From Cycas panzhihuaensis (taxonomy: Eukaryota; Cycadophyta), in the NCBI GenBank assembly GCA_023213395.1, contig CM041465.1, positions 162,695,741-162,759,740 of the forward strand: 64,000 bases of DNA, written 5' to 3'. The notes under the pieces were generated by a model. It searched no databases, was not told the origin of the DNA, and saw only the letters and a program-made list of their open reading frames with translations. Shown piece after piece: positions 20,071-29,319 of the stretch (position 1 is its first letter; each line of letters begins with the position of its first letter). Position numbers and translations under genes: made by a program.

Positions 20071-21543
20071 GAGTTGCAGATCCACCCAAGAAGTTGATCA
20101 ACGAAAAGAGCAATAAAAAATTGGGAAAATTTTTCCCCCTTGGTGAAATTCTGGAATCCTCTCTTGCTTTCATTTTTCCAATTTCTATGTTGTTATTTTT
20201 TGAAATTTAGCAATCAACTGTATGCAGGCAACAAATTCTCGCCCTTAGTATCCCTAGTTGTAGGTAGAGATCTTATATTGGAGTTCTTTAAAAATTACAG
20301 GGATCTTTCGATTTCGGCCAAGTGTATATGGATATATGCTTGTACGTGAAGCAGAGTAGATAACATTGCTTATGAAGACCTTAGATAGAACCTAGTTACG
20401 AGTTTGAGCCTCTGTGTGTCTTCGAGTATATCAGAGGACCCTTATAGGTTCCCTTGCCTTACCTAGAATAGGAAAGACTGTCGACCTATCCTCTACAGTG
20501 CACTGGTTAGTAGTTAGCACGGGGATGTTACTCCTCATAAACACCCCAACACAACTATCACAACTACTGGTATGGGTTTCCTCCATAGTTGGTACCCTAA
20601 AATATTGGACTAAGTGGTAGTAATGACTAGTTAGTTTATTAAGGGGCTTGTAGAACTAGGTACACCCTATTTCTTAAGTCCTAGGTACTTCTGTATCCCC
20701 ACAGTCGAAATTATGTCCAAAGAAGAGGGTTATACAAATAATAGAAGGCCAAGTCCCTTAAAGACAGGACATCTTTAAGACTAGAAGTAATTATAACTAA
20801 AATTTGCAAGCAAATATTATTGTGATAGCACCAATTGACAACAGTTATGATTGCATCGAATCATTGTAACCTGCACTCAGTCCTGACAACAATCTTTCCT
20901 GTCCAAACCTTTAGCCCAATTTCTAATTTCCACACCCAATTTGTCAATCCAAAGTCCACCCTCCAAGAAAGAAAAAAAAAAAAAAAACCAAAAAAGGCTA
21001 TCACTTCAGGAAATACTTGTCAAATTCAAACCAAACTTGCACCAGTACACTTGGAATTAAAAAAACAAAGAATATCGAGCCAAATATTTTACCCTAGTCA
21101 CATACACATCTTATTTTAATAAATGTGTCATGTTGATCATTTTGGGTTAGGTCAATTTCAACCCCATTTTTCAGCGAAAAATGGCTAGTGAGCCCCACTG
21201 GCTAAAAAATCATACATTATCTCACCTACATCATTCTAATGAGCTAATCACGCTCATCATAATGAACTAAGTGGGACTATTACCTAATTTTCACCCCATC
21301 TACACATTTATACCTGGGAAGTTAACAGGCCATAGACACCTCCAAAATCCCCATTCCTTTCCACATCACTCCCTAGTTTTTAATCCTTTTTTGTCTACCT
21401 ATTTTCCGTTTCATATAACACCCTTCTTTTGGATCTATTCCCGTTTTCGTAATTTTCCTTCACACTTCTTGCAACACTGGATTGTTCTTCAATTCCCACC
21501 CCTTATACAGGCTGATCAAATCCAAGTGTTGAAGACACACTTT
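20071..21543. other. Unassigned stretch
   Basis: About 1.5 kb with no recognisable domain on either strand. It includes a short A-run at about 20970-20985 and several short frames without motifs, for instance 68 codons at 20414-20620. It may be the leader of an LTR element beginning at 19743 followed by unrelated decayed sequence. Confidence 0.5.
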
Positions 21544-21548
21544 GAGGG

Positions 21549-22184
21549 TGTGCGCGCCTTTTACTAACTGTTTAATCATGCAATAATTCATAAAGAAAAG
21601 ACGCACATTGGTGAAAACATCAGGAACTGTTATTCATGACAAAGGCAATGCGTCTGGTCCTCTCACAACCAGACGCATGTCAGAACAATTACAACTGACT
21701 GTCCCAATGTGGGTCCAGCCCAGGCCAATCAGATATCAAGAAAATACACACATGTTCCTACATATCTTGCTTCTCAATTTTATGTGAGACAGATGTATAG
21801 TTATATAACAGTTTCAAAAACTGTTGTCACGGTCTGCCCGAGTTGCAGCCGCCACTTCACCATTGCAGTCATAACCGCAGTTATAGTTGCGGCTATAACA
21901 TCGCGATCGCCACCGCGATGCGAGAATCCATCGTAGTCGCGGCGAACGGATGTAGCCACGATGGCGCAACCACGAGGGTCGAACGCGGTCATCACGGCAG
22001 AGAAGTCAAACACGATCCACAACAGAATAACCGCTTGCGGAAGAATAACCGCGGCGAAGAATGACCATAGCGAAGACAACGATGTACTGGCCGCCACAAC
22101 AGACATACGAATGATCACGGCTCCATCAAGAATAAATCACCATAATTATAGCCATTCCTCCAAAATTGGCTATTAAGCAGCACA
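21549..22184 (-). repeat. Element J 3' LTR
   Basis: 636 bp, plus strand TGTGCG...AGCACA, ending in short inverted repeats. It pairs with 44085-44792. The first 280 bp are nearly identical. The later part (about 21835-22120) is CpG-rich, has poorly ordered short repeats, and differs in length from the partner. Confidence 0.9.
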
Positions 22185-22254
22185 CATCTTCCTGGTCGCC
22201 TCTTTTGAACGAGTAGCATACTCGTTCACAAAATTTTTTTGATTATTACTCTTC
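22185..22254 (-). other. Element J 3' untranslated end
   Basis: A short spacer between the stop of the extra frame and the 3' LTR. The minus strand next to the LTR is purine-rich (ACCAGGAAGATG) and is the likely polypurine tract. Confidence 0.5.
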
Positions 22255-23880
22255 TTACTTCCGTCTTTGAGCCTCCTTAATTTTCATTCTTTCCCTACGT
22301 ATGTGTTCCATTTCTGGTTTTGCTATGTGAGGTGGCATTTTCAATCCATTCCTTCTCAGATATTCACATAGCATAGCCACATCTTGCATAGTGTCCAACA
22401 ATGCCAAGGTTGGTTTTTCCCCTGATTGTAACTGATCAATTTCTTGATGGAGTTCCATATTAACTCTTTCTGTTAACTCTAAATGATCTCTGTATGCATT
22501 GCATTCTCTCCATAGATTTTTGCACCGTTCCGTTTCTTCGTCTACCTTTATGATCCATGCTCCCAGCCGGTGATACACTGGCTGCATATCTGCCGAAATG
22601 TATTTATCAAATCTTCTTTTGAACTCTTCCACCTGCGGTCCGACCTCATTTATGTCGTCTACCCAGTCCATTATAAACTTTTTTAAGGAATCCAACTTTT
22701 CCTCTGTAATTTGATGAATCCGTTTCAGGGATTCCTCTGGCGGCTTTGCCCTGCTTTCCAATTCTGTAACCAACTGCCTGGTTACTTTTGCTAAAAATGA
22801 TGTCTTCCAATTTGTTATATCCTGGGCGTCGCACTCCATTGGGTCTAATCCTTCTTCTAAAATTTCCTTGTCTACGTTAAACTCTACTTCAGGTGGCTGA
22901 TTATCTAACTTTTCTATTATTTCCTTCTTCCTTTTTTCTTGAGCCAACCTTCTTTTCTTTTGTCTTTGTTCTTCATCTTCTATTATTATTGTTTCCTCAA
23001 CTCTTTCTTCTCCTCCTTCCTCCTCCATTGGCTCTGCTTTCGGAATCTTGAGTCCTTCTTCTCTTACTGAACTGGCTCCTTTCTCCCAGTTCACTTTTTC
23101 TTTTCCTTTCTGAATCGTGTGCTGCTGTATTCCAGGCATTACTTGATGCATTTGATACAATTTCTGTATCCAGCATTGAACCTGTCCCTGTTCTTTCTCC
23201 CAGTCCTCTCCGCTGTCATCCGTCCAACAAGCCAATGGTGACTGTTCACTATTGCCCTTTGGCATGCTGATATCTGGACATTGAAATAACAACAGCCCTT
23301 GGAGGATAGTTACATAATAAAAGGGAACGACTTTACTAGATTCCAGAATTGCCTGCAGACTTATCTGTATCTTTTCTTTTACAAACTTGGCCCAATTCAA
23401 AACTCTTCCTTGGGCAACCTGATTCACCATTGTTCTTAGATTACTCGGTACAAATGTGCTCTTCTTTGTAAGCACAATTTTGGTGAAAATAAAATGTGCT
23501 ATAAAACGTTTTTCTGGAGCTCGTATCCCTGCTATCCTTATACCTAACGTAGAAGCATCTTTGCTTCTTGCCCCAATAATTCTTGCCGCTTCTTCCCGGG
23601 ATATCAAAATATCTCTGCGGATTTCTGCACCTTCTTTTGGGAGTCCTGTTACCGCTGTTATCACCTCCTCCGAGATCTGTATCATCTCTGGATATTTGGC
23701 TAATAATGGAAGCGTTGTCTGTAGGAACTTTTTTGCGTTAGGCAGAATTCCAACCATGATAAATTTCTGCAATTCTACTTTTACAATAAGCTTTTTTCTT
23801 TCGTTGTCTGCTCTCATCATTCGCCATTCTGCACGTACCCCAAAATCATCACTTTCTTTAATTACTAATGTTTGCGGCAT
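22255..23880 (-). CDS. Element J extra ORF after integrase, unknown function
   Basis: This is the longest intact frame in the window: 541 codons in the same sense as gag-pol, starting MPQTLVIKESDD at 23880. Residues 1 to about 200 look like a folded domain, with KYPEMIQISEEVI, ISREEAARIIGAR, FIAHFIFTKIVL and NWAKFVKEKIQ. This vaguely resembles the N-terminal domains of extra proteins in plant Athila/Ogre-type elements. Residues about 265-330 are very acidic and Lys-rich (EPMEEEGGEE, then EQRQKKRRLAQEKRKKE, a possible nuclear signal). The last 200 residues are predicted helical or coiled coil, ending RRERMKIKEAQRRK. No signal peptide or membrane segment is seen, so it is not an obvious envelope protein. 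I do not recognise its function. Confidence 0.8.
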   Translation of the reverse strand: MPQTLVIKESDDFGVRAEWRMMRADNERKKLIVKVELQKFIMVGILPNAKKFLQTTLPLLAKYPEMIQISEEVITAVTGLPKEGAEIRRDILISREEAARIIGARSKDASTLGIRIAGIRAPEKRFIAHFIFTKIVLTKKSTFVPSNLRTMVNQVAQGRVLNWAKFVKEKIQISLQAILESSKVVPFYYVTILQGLLLFQCPDISMPKGNSEQSPLACWTDDSGEDWEKEQGQVQCWIQKLYQMHQVMPGIQQHTIQKGKEKVNWEKGASSVREEGLKIPKAEPMEEEGGEERVEETIIIEDEEQRQKKRRLAQEKRKKEIIEKLDNQPPEVEFNVDKEILEEGLDPMECDAQDITNWKTSFLAKVTRQLVTELESRAKPPEESLKRIHQITEEKLDSLKKFIMDWVDDINEVGPQVEEFKRRFDKYISADMQPVYHRLGAWIIKVDEETERCKNLWRECNAYRDHLELTERVNMELHQEIDQLQSGEKPTLALLDTMQDVAMLCEYLRRNGLKMPPHIAKPEMEHIRRERMKIKEAQRRK

Positions 23881-24119
23881 TTTCCTTGTACCTGATATTC
23901 TTATGAATTCTTTCTCAATTCTATTCTTTCATTGTTACTGTTATTTCTACGGGCTCACTTTTATGCAATGTGGTATACGCAGCAGCCATTTGCTATACGC
24001 AGCCCCTTTCTTTATATCGCTGCAACCTTCGCTGCTATCTTTGCAACCTCCGCTGCTGTCTCTGCAACTTCCGCTGCTATCTCTGCGAATTCGTCCATCT
24101 CTTGTTCCTATGGCTTCAA

Positions 24120-24485
24120 TGTTAGAAATAATGTTTAATGTGTGTGGGTCCTAGAATGATAAGTGATAGTCTTAAGTCTTAGGGTCAAAAGGTCATTATA
24201 ATACTATGTAAAAGGATATAAGTTTATTGGTCAAGTTAGTGGTGTAATGCTATTGGTCAGGACAAAGGTATTTGTCCCACATGCATTACTTGGGATGTAT
24301 TGTCTCCCACCTCTTTGGTATATAAAGGTGGTTGAGGTAGTATGTAAACACATCACATCATCAAGGCTCATATTGAGTCTTTGGTGCTTCCAGTATGGTA
24401 ATATATTCGATTATGTTGTGTTAATCTCTGTTGATATTATTGATCTTCTTTGTTGATGAGTGTTCTCCATGTTAAAATCTCAACA
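24120..24485 (+). repeat. Array K LTR 1
   Basis: 366 bp, TGTTAGAAATAATG...AAAATCTCAACA. It is preceded by TTCAA in element J. It has a TATATAAAGG box at 24319-24328, the likely transcription start region lying shortly after it. Confidence 0.95.
24319..24328 (+). promoter_or_regulatory. LTR TATA box
   Basis: TATATAAAGG sits 200 bp into the LTR, the usual place for a retrotransposon promoter. The same box occurs at matching places in the other three LTRs (near 28640, 32968 and 37288). Confidence 0.65.
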
Positions 24486-25640
24486 TGGTATCGAGCGAGC
24501 TTCCATATACGTGTGAGAGCGGGGTCTTGTCAAGTTCATTGTTGTGCGTGTCCACCATCTTGTGCATGGAGGAAGTTCGTAGAATCGGTATCAGGTGTAG
24601 TTGCACTTGCAGAGGATGCAACCCTAAGGACATCAAAATATTATCGGGTATCTGTTCACTTTTAGGGCTCACCTTGTAAAGAAGGCGGTATATAGTAAAA
24701 ATTACTTTGTAAATTTATTGGGCCGAGGCTTGTATGCATGAAAAGTTATGGTTTGGATTTAAAACAGTTGAAAGGACTTTGCTGAACACTTCGAGTTTAT
24801 TATTATTTCACTTGGAGAAAATCTACCATAAATGGACCTTGCATGTAAAGTTACTGTGTGGTAATCAGACTTCTGAAAATCTCCATACAGAGAAACTATT
24901 TGAATAGAGAGATATTAGCCTATGAATGAGTCGTTGTTTTATGTAAGCCGCCAATCAAAATTTGCCGATCACACATTTAAGACAACTCGGACCTCTGGTA
25001 TTTGAGGCGACTGCGTCATTCTTTGTAGATGTGATCCGTATGCAGTCGAATGCAGCATTGAGGTTGGTCATGCATGGATGTGGCCTTTTCACAGTTGGAG
25101 CAATTTCAGAATTGCCATGAGATTCCTCTTCATCAACCAACTGCTGACTAGAAGTGTTTGATTGGATTGAATGCTGTACTGGAAATTCTGTCAAGTTTCT
25201 CCCGTATAGATTGAACTGTTGCAGAGAAGTACTGTTTGGAGGGTGTCCCATGTATAGATGAATTGTTTCCAGACTTGACATCATCAATGCCCTCTCTTTC
25301 TGAGGTTATCTCATTGCAAAGGAAATTTGAGTCTTGATGAGCTCGCTGCATCGCTTCCCTAAGAGCTCAGATCCCTATCCCGTGAACGGAGATCGCTTCT
25401 ACACCAAAGAATGATTGAAAACCCACAACCGCACAGAATCGTGAGAAATCTCGATCTCGCTTGAATCTCGATCTCGCTTACTACTAGTTATTACATTAAG
25501 AAGCGTAAGGCGCCTTTCCTCCAATTTGTCTTTTGTATCCAAGAGGAAGAGAGCAAGGTATAGATCATCGTTATGTCCATGATGACGGACGGAACGATGG
25601 AATTGAATGAAGAGACCCATGGTGCTTGCTACTTGAGAGC

Positions 25641-25874
25641 GGAGATAGAGAAGGCTGTCTTGCAAAGGAGGAACGAAGAGGCACAAGGTTCGAGGATAAC
25701 ATCCAGGGTATCACCAAGCCTGCTATCCGGCACCTTGCCCGACGTGGTGGTGTTAAGCGAATCAGTGGTTTGATCTATGAAGAAACCCATGCTACGTTGA
25801 AGATATTCCTGGAAGACGGTGACTGCCATGGATGTCGTCTATAAGCGGCAGGACTCTATATGGCTTCGGTCTGA
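25641..25874 (+). pseudogene. Captured histone H4, copy 1
   Basis: The plus strand reads as histone H4 with small defects. The N-terminal tail is present but scrambled by indels. The core from [11 protein letters not shown] through [13 protein letters not shown] to [11 protein letters not shown] (25690-25810) is nearly perfect. Then about 45 bases coding the next part of the histone fold are deleted, and the end VTAMDVVY plus a shifted LYGFG end follows to about 25874. H4 is normally 102-103 residues. This copy is about 78 codons long and cannot make a nucleosomal H4. No introns are visible, but many plant H4 genes have none, so mRNA capture is possible but not proved. The identification is very secure. 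Confidence 0.93.
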
Positions 25875-26360
25875 GGCGCATTTACCTGTTGTTATCTCAG
25901 GGGAGGCCCACTTCTGAGTTTTTCTTTCTGTGAATTGTTTGGGATCTTCTTTGGATCGCAGTCCCACAGATCGAGAGAGACCACCGACAAATATGCAAAA
26001 CTCATGCGGGATCGAGCATGGAGACAATGAAGACACGATGGTGGAGCGGTGCAAAGACTACTCATGGTCTGTCAAAGAGGAATGCTTGAGATCATTTCAA
26101 TGACATGTTCTGTGTTTGGGTTTGTTTAGAATTGTACTGGTTGAGGGTGGTTTCATTTTGCTAGAGATAAGGCATTAAATCTGAAAATATGCTTTTAACC
26201 TAATTTGAAGGTGCAGTGCTGTGCATAAGTAGGTGGAAGAGTATTCAACTCTTGTATTGGTTAAGTAATTTTAAAGGTGAAACTTGCAAAGAGCCAGAAC
26301 AGTTTCTGAGTACATATTATCACGGATGTCTGTTATTCTTAAAGATGTAATGAGCAAATG

Positions 26361-26565
26361 ACCCGTGACGACATGAAGAATGTGACGCAGAAATATGGAA
26401 CTGTCAAGTATGTTGATTATACAATGGGAGAAACATCTGGTTATGTTCGTTTTGAACAAGCCTGAAGGCCCTCAGAAGGCTCGCACAACAGCTGTACTAG
26501 CGGAAGAGGGTGGCTTGGTTGTGAAGAATTATATTGCTACACTAGGAGCTGTTAAATCAATTTAA
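26361..26565 (+). pseudogene. Captured La-protein second RRM, copy 1
   Basis: The plus strand encodes a piece of the C-terminal RRM of a plant La protein, the RNA chaperone binding the 3' oligo-U of new RNA polymerase III transcripts. Visible blocks are DDMKN, YGTVKYVDYTMGE, SGYVRFEQ and, after a one-base insertion, AVLAEEGGLVVKNYIATLGAV. A stop follows in frame at 26563-26565. Family proteins continue beyond this point, so only about 65 residues were captured, without the La motif or first RRM. Identification rests on family knowledge of this RRM, especially the GYVRFE and VLAEEGGL blocks. Confidence 0.85.
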
Positions 26566-26962
26566 TTTCTTTTAGTTTTTTCTTTGCAACCAGCCTTTAT
26601 ATTTCCAAAGCTACAGAATATCACGTCTCATAACTAATTGGCTGGAAGAGTAACAGCCTTAGCAGTCTTGGCAGGGAACTCCTTTTTGCAGGTATACACA
26701 TGAAGAAGGAGAACATTGCACACAGTGATTGGTTGGCTCAGCAGCAACATTCATACCTTGTGATAAGGTTACACAGTAGAACCTGAGTAAACTGACAACA
26801 AAGAGCAGAAAATAAAGACACCTCAAATCTGAAGATAGCAGCCACGAAAATTTGAAGGAACCTGGACTGGTGTAAGGATTGTTGTGCGAAGCAGCAAGCA
26901 TTTTTCTAGCACTCAGGTTCCAATATTTCCTTGTCGATTTGTTTCTCAAATTGAAGTAGACT

Positions 26963-27295
26963 ATGGAGTTAAGTGACATTATCACCTTTGTGCCTGAGAG
27001 AAATGAATATTGGCTATCAGATCTTTGCTTTCCTCTACCCAAATACACTGGAACTAATTTTCGTTTTTGGAAAATCAAGATGGAAAGTCTATTTATAGTC
27101 AAGAAACTTTGGAAAACAGTCATGGGGACTAAAACGGCTCATGAAGAAGGGGAGGAAACCTTCAAAAGGAAGAACAGAATTGTTGTTGACGTGATACTTG
27201 CAGCCATTGATAAGGATGACCTCCCATCTTCCTATCACTTCATTATCCGGGCTCTACGTAATATGGACTCGGTGAGGATGCTTGGAAACTCTTGA
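26963..27295 (+). CDS. Array K gag-like frame, copy 1
   Basis: This 110-codon frame has the Copia gag N-terminal signature LPKYTGTNFRFWKIKMESLF, followed by KLWKTVMGTK, in which K and W spacing matches the family. The rest (KDDLPSSYHFII) is helical. It stops early; Copia gag usually runs 250-400 residues and ends with a zinc knuckle, which I do not see. It may supply the packaging signal or a gag fragment rather than a working capsid. Its position after ~2.5 kb of captured sequence is abnormal for gag. Confidence 0.75.
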   Translation: MELSDIITFVPERNEYWLSDLCFPLPKYTGTNFRFWKIKMESLFIVKKLWKTVMGTKTAHEEGEETFKRKNRIVVDVILAAIDKDDLPSSYHFIIRALRNMDSVRMLGNS

Positions 27296-27482
27296 TGTAT
27301 GAATGAAAAGGACTCAAGAAATGCAGCTGCAGAGAATCAAGAGGGCGAAGAATCAAAGGAAGAAGTTGAAGAGGAAAGAAAAGAAGGAAAAGCAGCGTGA
27401 CAAAACCATAAGTCTCATAAAGGAACCAAACGGACGCTAAAAATTTCGTGCATCAATCCTGCAGATAATAGTTCGTGGAGAC

Positions 27483-28310
27483 ATGAGTTGCCTAACAAAA
27501 GGTATGGATAATGTTATCCTAGTTTGTGTTGAAAAGTTGATAGGAAGAATTCAAATGGTGACAGGTCATACAGTAATTGGCATGTATTGCAAAATATCCA
27601 TAATCTCTCTCAACTCAGTTACCTTCTCCACTCTCACCTTTGAGGAGATCAAAATTATAACAGCATATCCTAGAGCGACACTAGAAAGTTGTTTTCAAAG
27701 AAACATAAGGAGGATATCATGTCATCAGGTTCTTGCTTATCAGATTCATATCACTTTTTGGATAGGTTATCTGACTATGAAAGTCAATCAAATTGAAATA
27801 ATGTTCCATGTGTGCATATCTATAATCAGGAAGTATATGCATGTGAGTATCATGGAGATTCTCATTGTACTTAGTTCATGGAACTTCTTGAGTGACACAA
27901 AGAAAACAGGGTGTATCACACAACTTGCAGGAACTCGTCTCAATAAGCCCATTGATTCAGGGGAGGATAATGGTGTCTTAACAGTTGACAACTCATTACT
28001 GCACTTGGATAATGATGATATTGCTAATGTCTACTTTGGTCACTCACATACTGAAGCAGGGAGAAGGAAACAGGTGATAGAAGACATGTTTAAAAGACAC
28101 CTTGAAGATATGTTTGATGAATACATGCAAGATCATTCTGAATTATCCATGTTTCACTACTTGGATTCTCAATTATGTGTGAAGTTGAAAGAGGCAAAGT
28201 CCAGGATCATCAATTCAAAGGACATTAAGGGGTTGAAGACCAAGACCATGCCCAAGACATGGTGTTCAAGACCTTTCAAGATCAAGGCGGTGGAGATTCA
28301 AAGAAGATAA
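27483..28310 (+). CDS. Array K downstream frame, copy 1, unknown
   Basis: This 275-codon frame is open in body 1 but split by small indels in bodies 2 (31910-32296, 32325-32648) and 3 (36228-36626, 36641-36967). The first half is hydrophobic and irregular and may be a chance frame. The second half is conserved in all copies and looks genuine: LHLDNDDIANVYFGHSH, KQVIEDMFKRHLEDMFDEYMQ and LSMFHYLDSQLCVKLKEAK, helical and acidic. I do not recognise it. It lies just before the polypurine tract and could be a gag remnant or a third captured gene. Confidence 0.45.
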   Translation: MSCLTKGMDNVILVCVEKLIGRIQMVTGHTVIGMYCKISIISLNSVTFSTLTFEEIKIITAYPRATLESCFQRNIRRISCHQVLAYQIHITFWIGYLTMKVNQIEIMFHVCISIIRKYMHVSIMEILIVLSSWNFLSDTKKTGCITQLAGTRLNKPIDSGEDNGVLTVDNSLLHLDNDDIANVYFGHSHTEAGRRKQVIEDMFKRHLEDMFDEYMQDHSELSMFHYLDSQLCVKLKEAKSRIINSKDIKGLKTKTMPKTWCSRPFKIKAVEIQRR

Positions 28311-28441
28311 AGTACATTAGAGTCATTGATAGTCATATCAGTCTTGTCATGTTGTCTCTAATGTCTATAGTCTCAAATTCATGTCAAGTGTCAATGTATG
28401 TCAAATTGTCAGTTGTTCAAACATTAAACATTAAGGGGAGG

Positions 28442-28806
28442 TGTTAGAAATAATGTTTAATGTGTGTGGGTCCTAGAATGATAAGTGATAGTCTTAAGTC
28501 TTAGGGTCAAAAGGTCATTATAATACTATATAAAAGGATATAAGTTTATTGGTCAAGTTAGTGGTGTAATGCTATTGGTCAGGACAAAGGTATTTGTCCC
28601 ACATGCATTACTTGGGATGTATTGTCTCCCACCTCTTTGGTATATAAAGGCGGTTGAGGTAGTATGTAAACACATCACATCATCAAGGCTCATATTGAGT
28701 CTTTGGTGCTTGGTATGGTAATATATTACGATTATGTTGTGTTAATCTCTGTTGATATTATTGATCTTCTTTGTTGATGAGTGTTCTCCATGTTAAAATC
28801 TCAACA
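28442..28806 (+). repeat. Array K LTR 2 (shared)
   Basis: 365 bp, nearly identical to LTR 1. It is preceded by AAGGGGAGG and followed by TGGTATCGGAGCGAGC, so it serves as 3' LTR of body 1 and 5' LTR of body 2. Confidence 0.95.
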
Positions 28807-29319
28807 TGGTATCGGAGCGAGCTTCCATATCCGTGTGAGAGCAGGGTCTTGTCAAGTTCATTGTTGTGCGGGTCCACCATCTTGTGCATGGAGGAAGTTC
28901 GTAGAATCGGTTCACGGGCAGTAGTTGCACTTGCGGAGGATGCAACCCTAAGGACATCAAAATATTATCGGGTATCTTGTTCACTTTTTAGGGCTCACCT
29001 TGTAAAGAAGTCGGTATATAGTAAAAATTACTGTAAATTTATTGGGCCGAGGCTTGTATGCATGAAAAGTTATGGTTTGGATTTAAAACAGTTGAAAGGA
29101 CTTTGTTGAACACTTCGAGTTTATTATTATTTCACTTGGAGAAAATCTACCATAAATGGACCTTGCATGTAAAGTTACTGTGTGGTAATCAGACTTCTGA
29201 AAATCTCCATACAGAGAAACTATTTGAATAGAGAGATATTAGCCTATGAATGAGCTGTTGTTTTATGTGTAAGCCGCCAATCAAAATTTGCTACCACACA
29301 TTTAAGACAACTCGGACCC

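Larger units (their letters stand above)
24486..28441 (+). repeat. Array K body 1
   Basis: 3,956 bp. Order: primer-binding site (TGGTATCGAGCGAGC), a ~470-bp leader, a segment whose minus strand looks coding (24955-25690), histone H4 copy, a ~490-bp gap, La RRM copy, a ~400-bp gap, gag-like frame at 26963-27295, a 275-codon frame at 27483-28310, and the polypurine tract AAGGGGAGG. Body 1 aligns to bodies 2 and 3 end to end. Confidence 0.92.

Noticed and set aside
20414-20620. Possible organelle-derived gene fragment
   Set aside because: I could not match it to any plastid or mitochondrial gene, and the frame is short.
22255-23880. An independent host gene
   Set aside because: It lies between the two LTRs of element J, in the sense of gag-pol and close to the 3' LTR, so it belongs to the element.
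22255-23880. Envelope-like gene
   Set aside because: It has no signal peptide and no membrane-spanning segment.
23456-24154. 232-codon plus-strand frame
   Set aside because: It is antisense to the extra ORF of element J for most of its length and has no motif.
25641-25874. A functional host histone H4 gene
   Set aside because: It has a central deletion of about 45 bases and frame shifts in all copies and lies inside the retrotransposon.
26659-27123. Antisense 154-codon frame with a hydrophobic stretch and several Cys, resembling a secreted peptide
   Set aside because: It overlaps the gag start, is not conserved in frame in body 2 and has no family match that I know. It is most likely chance.
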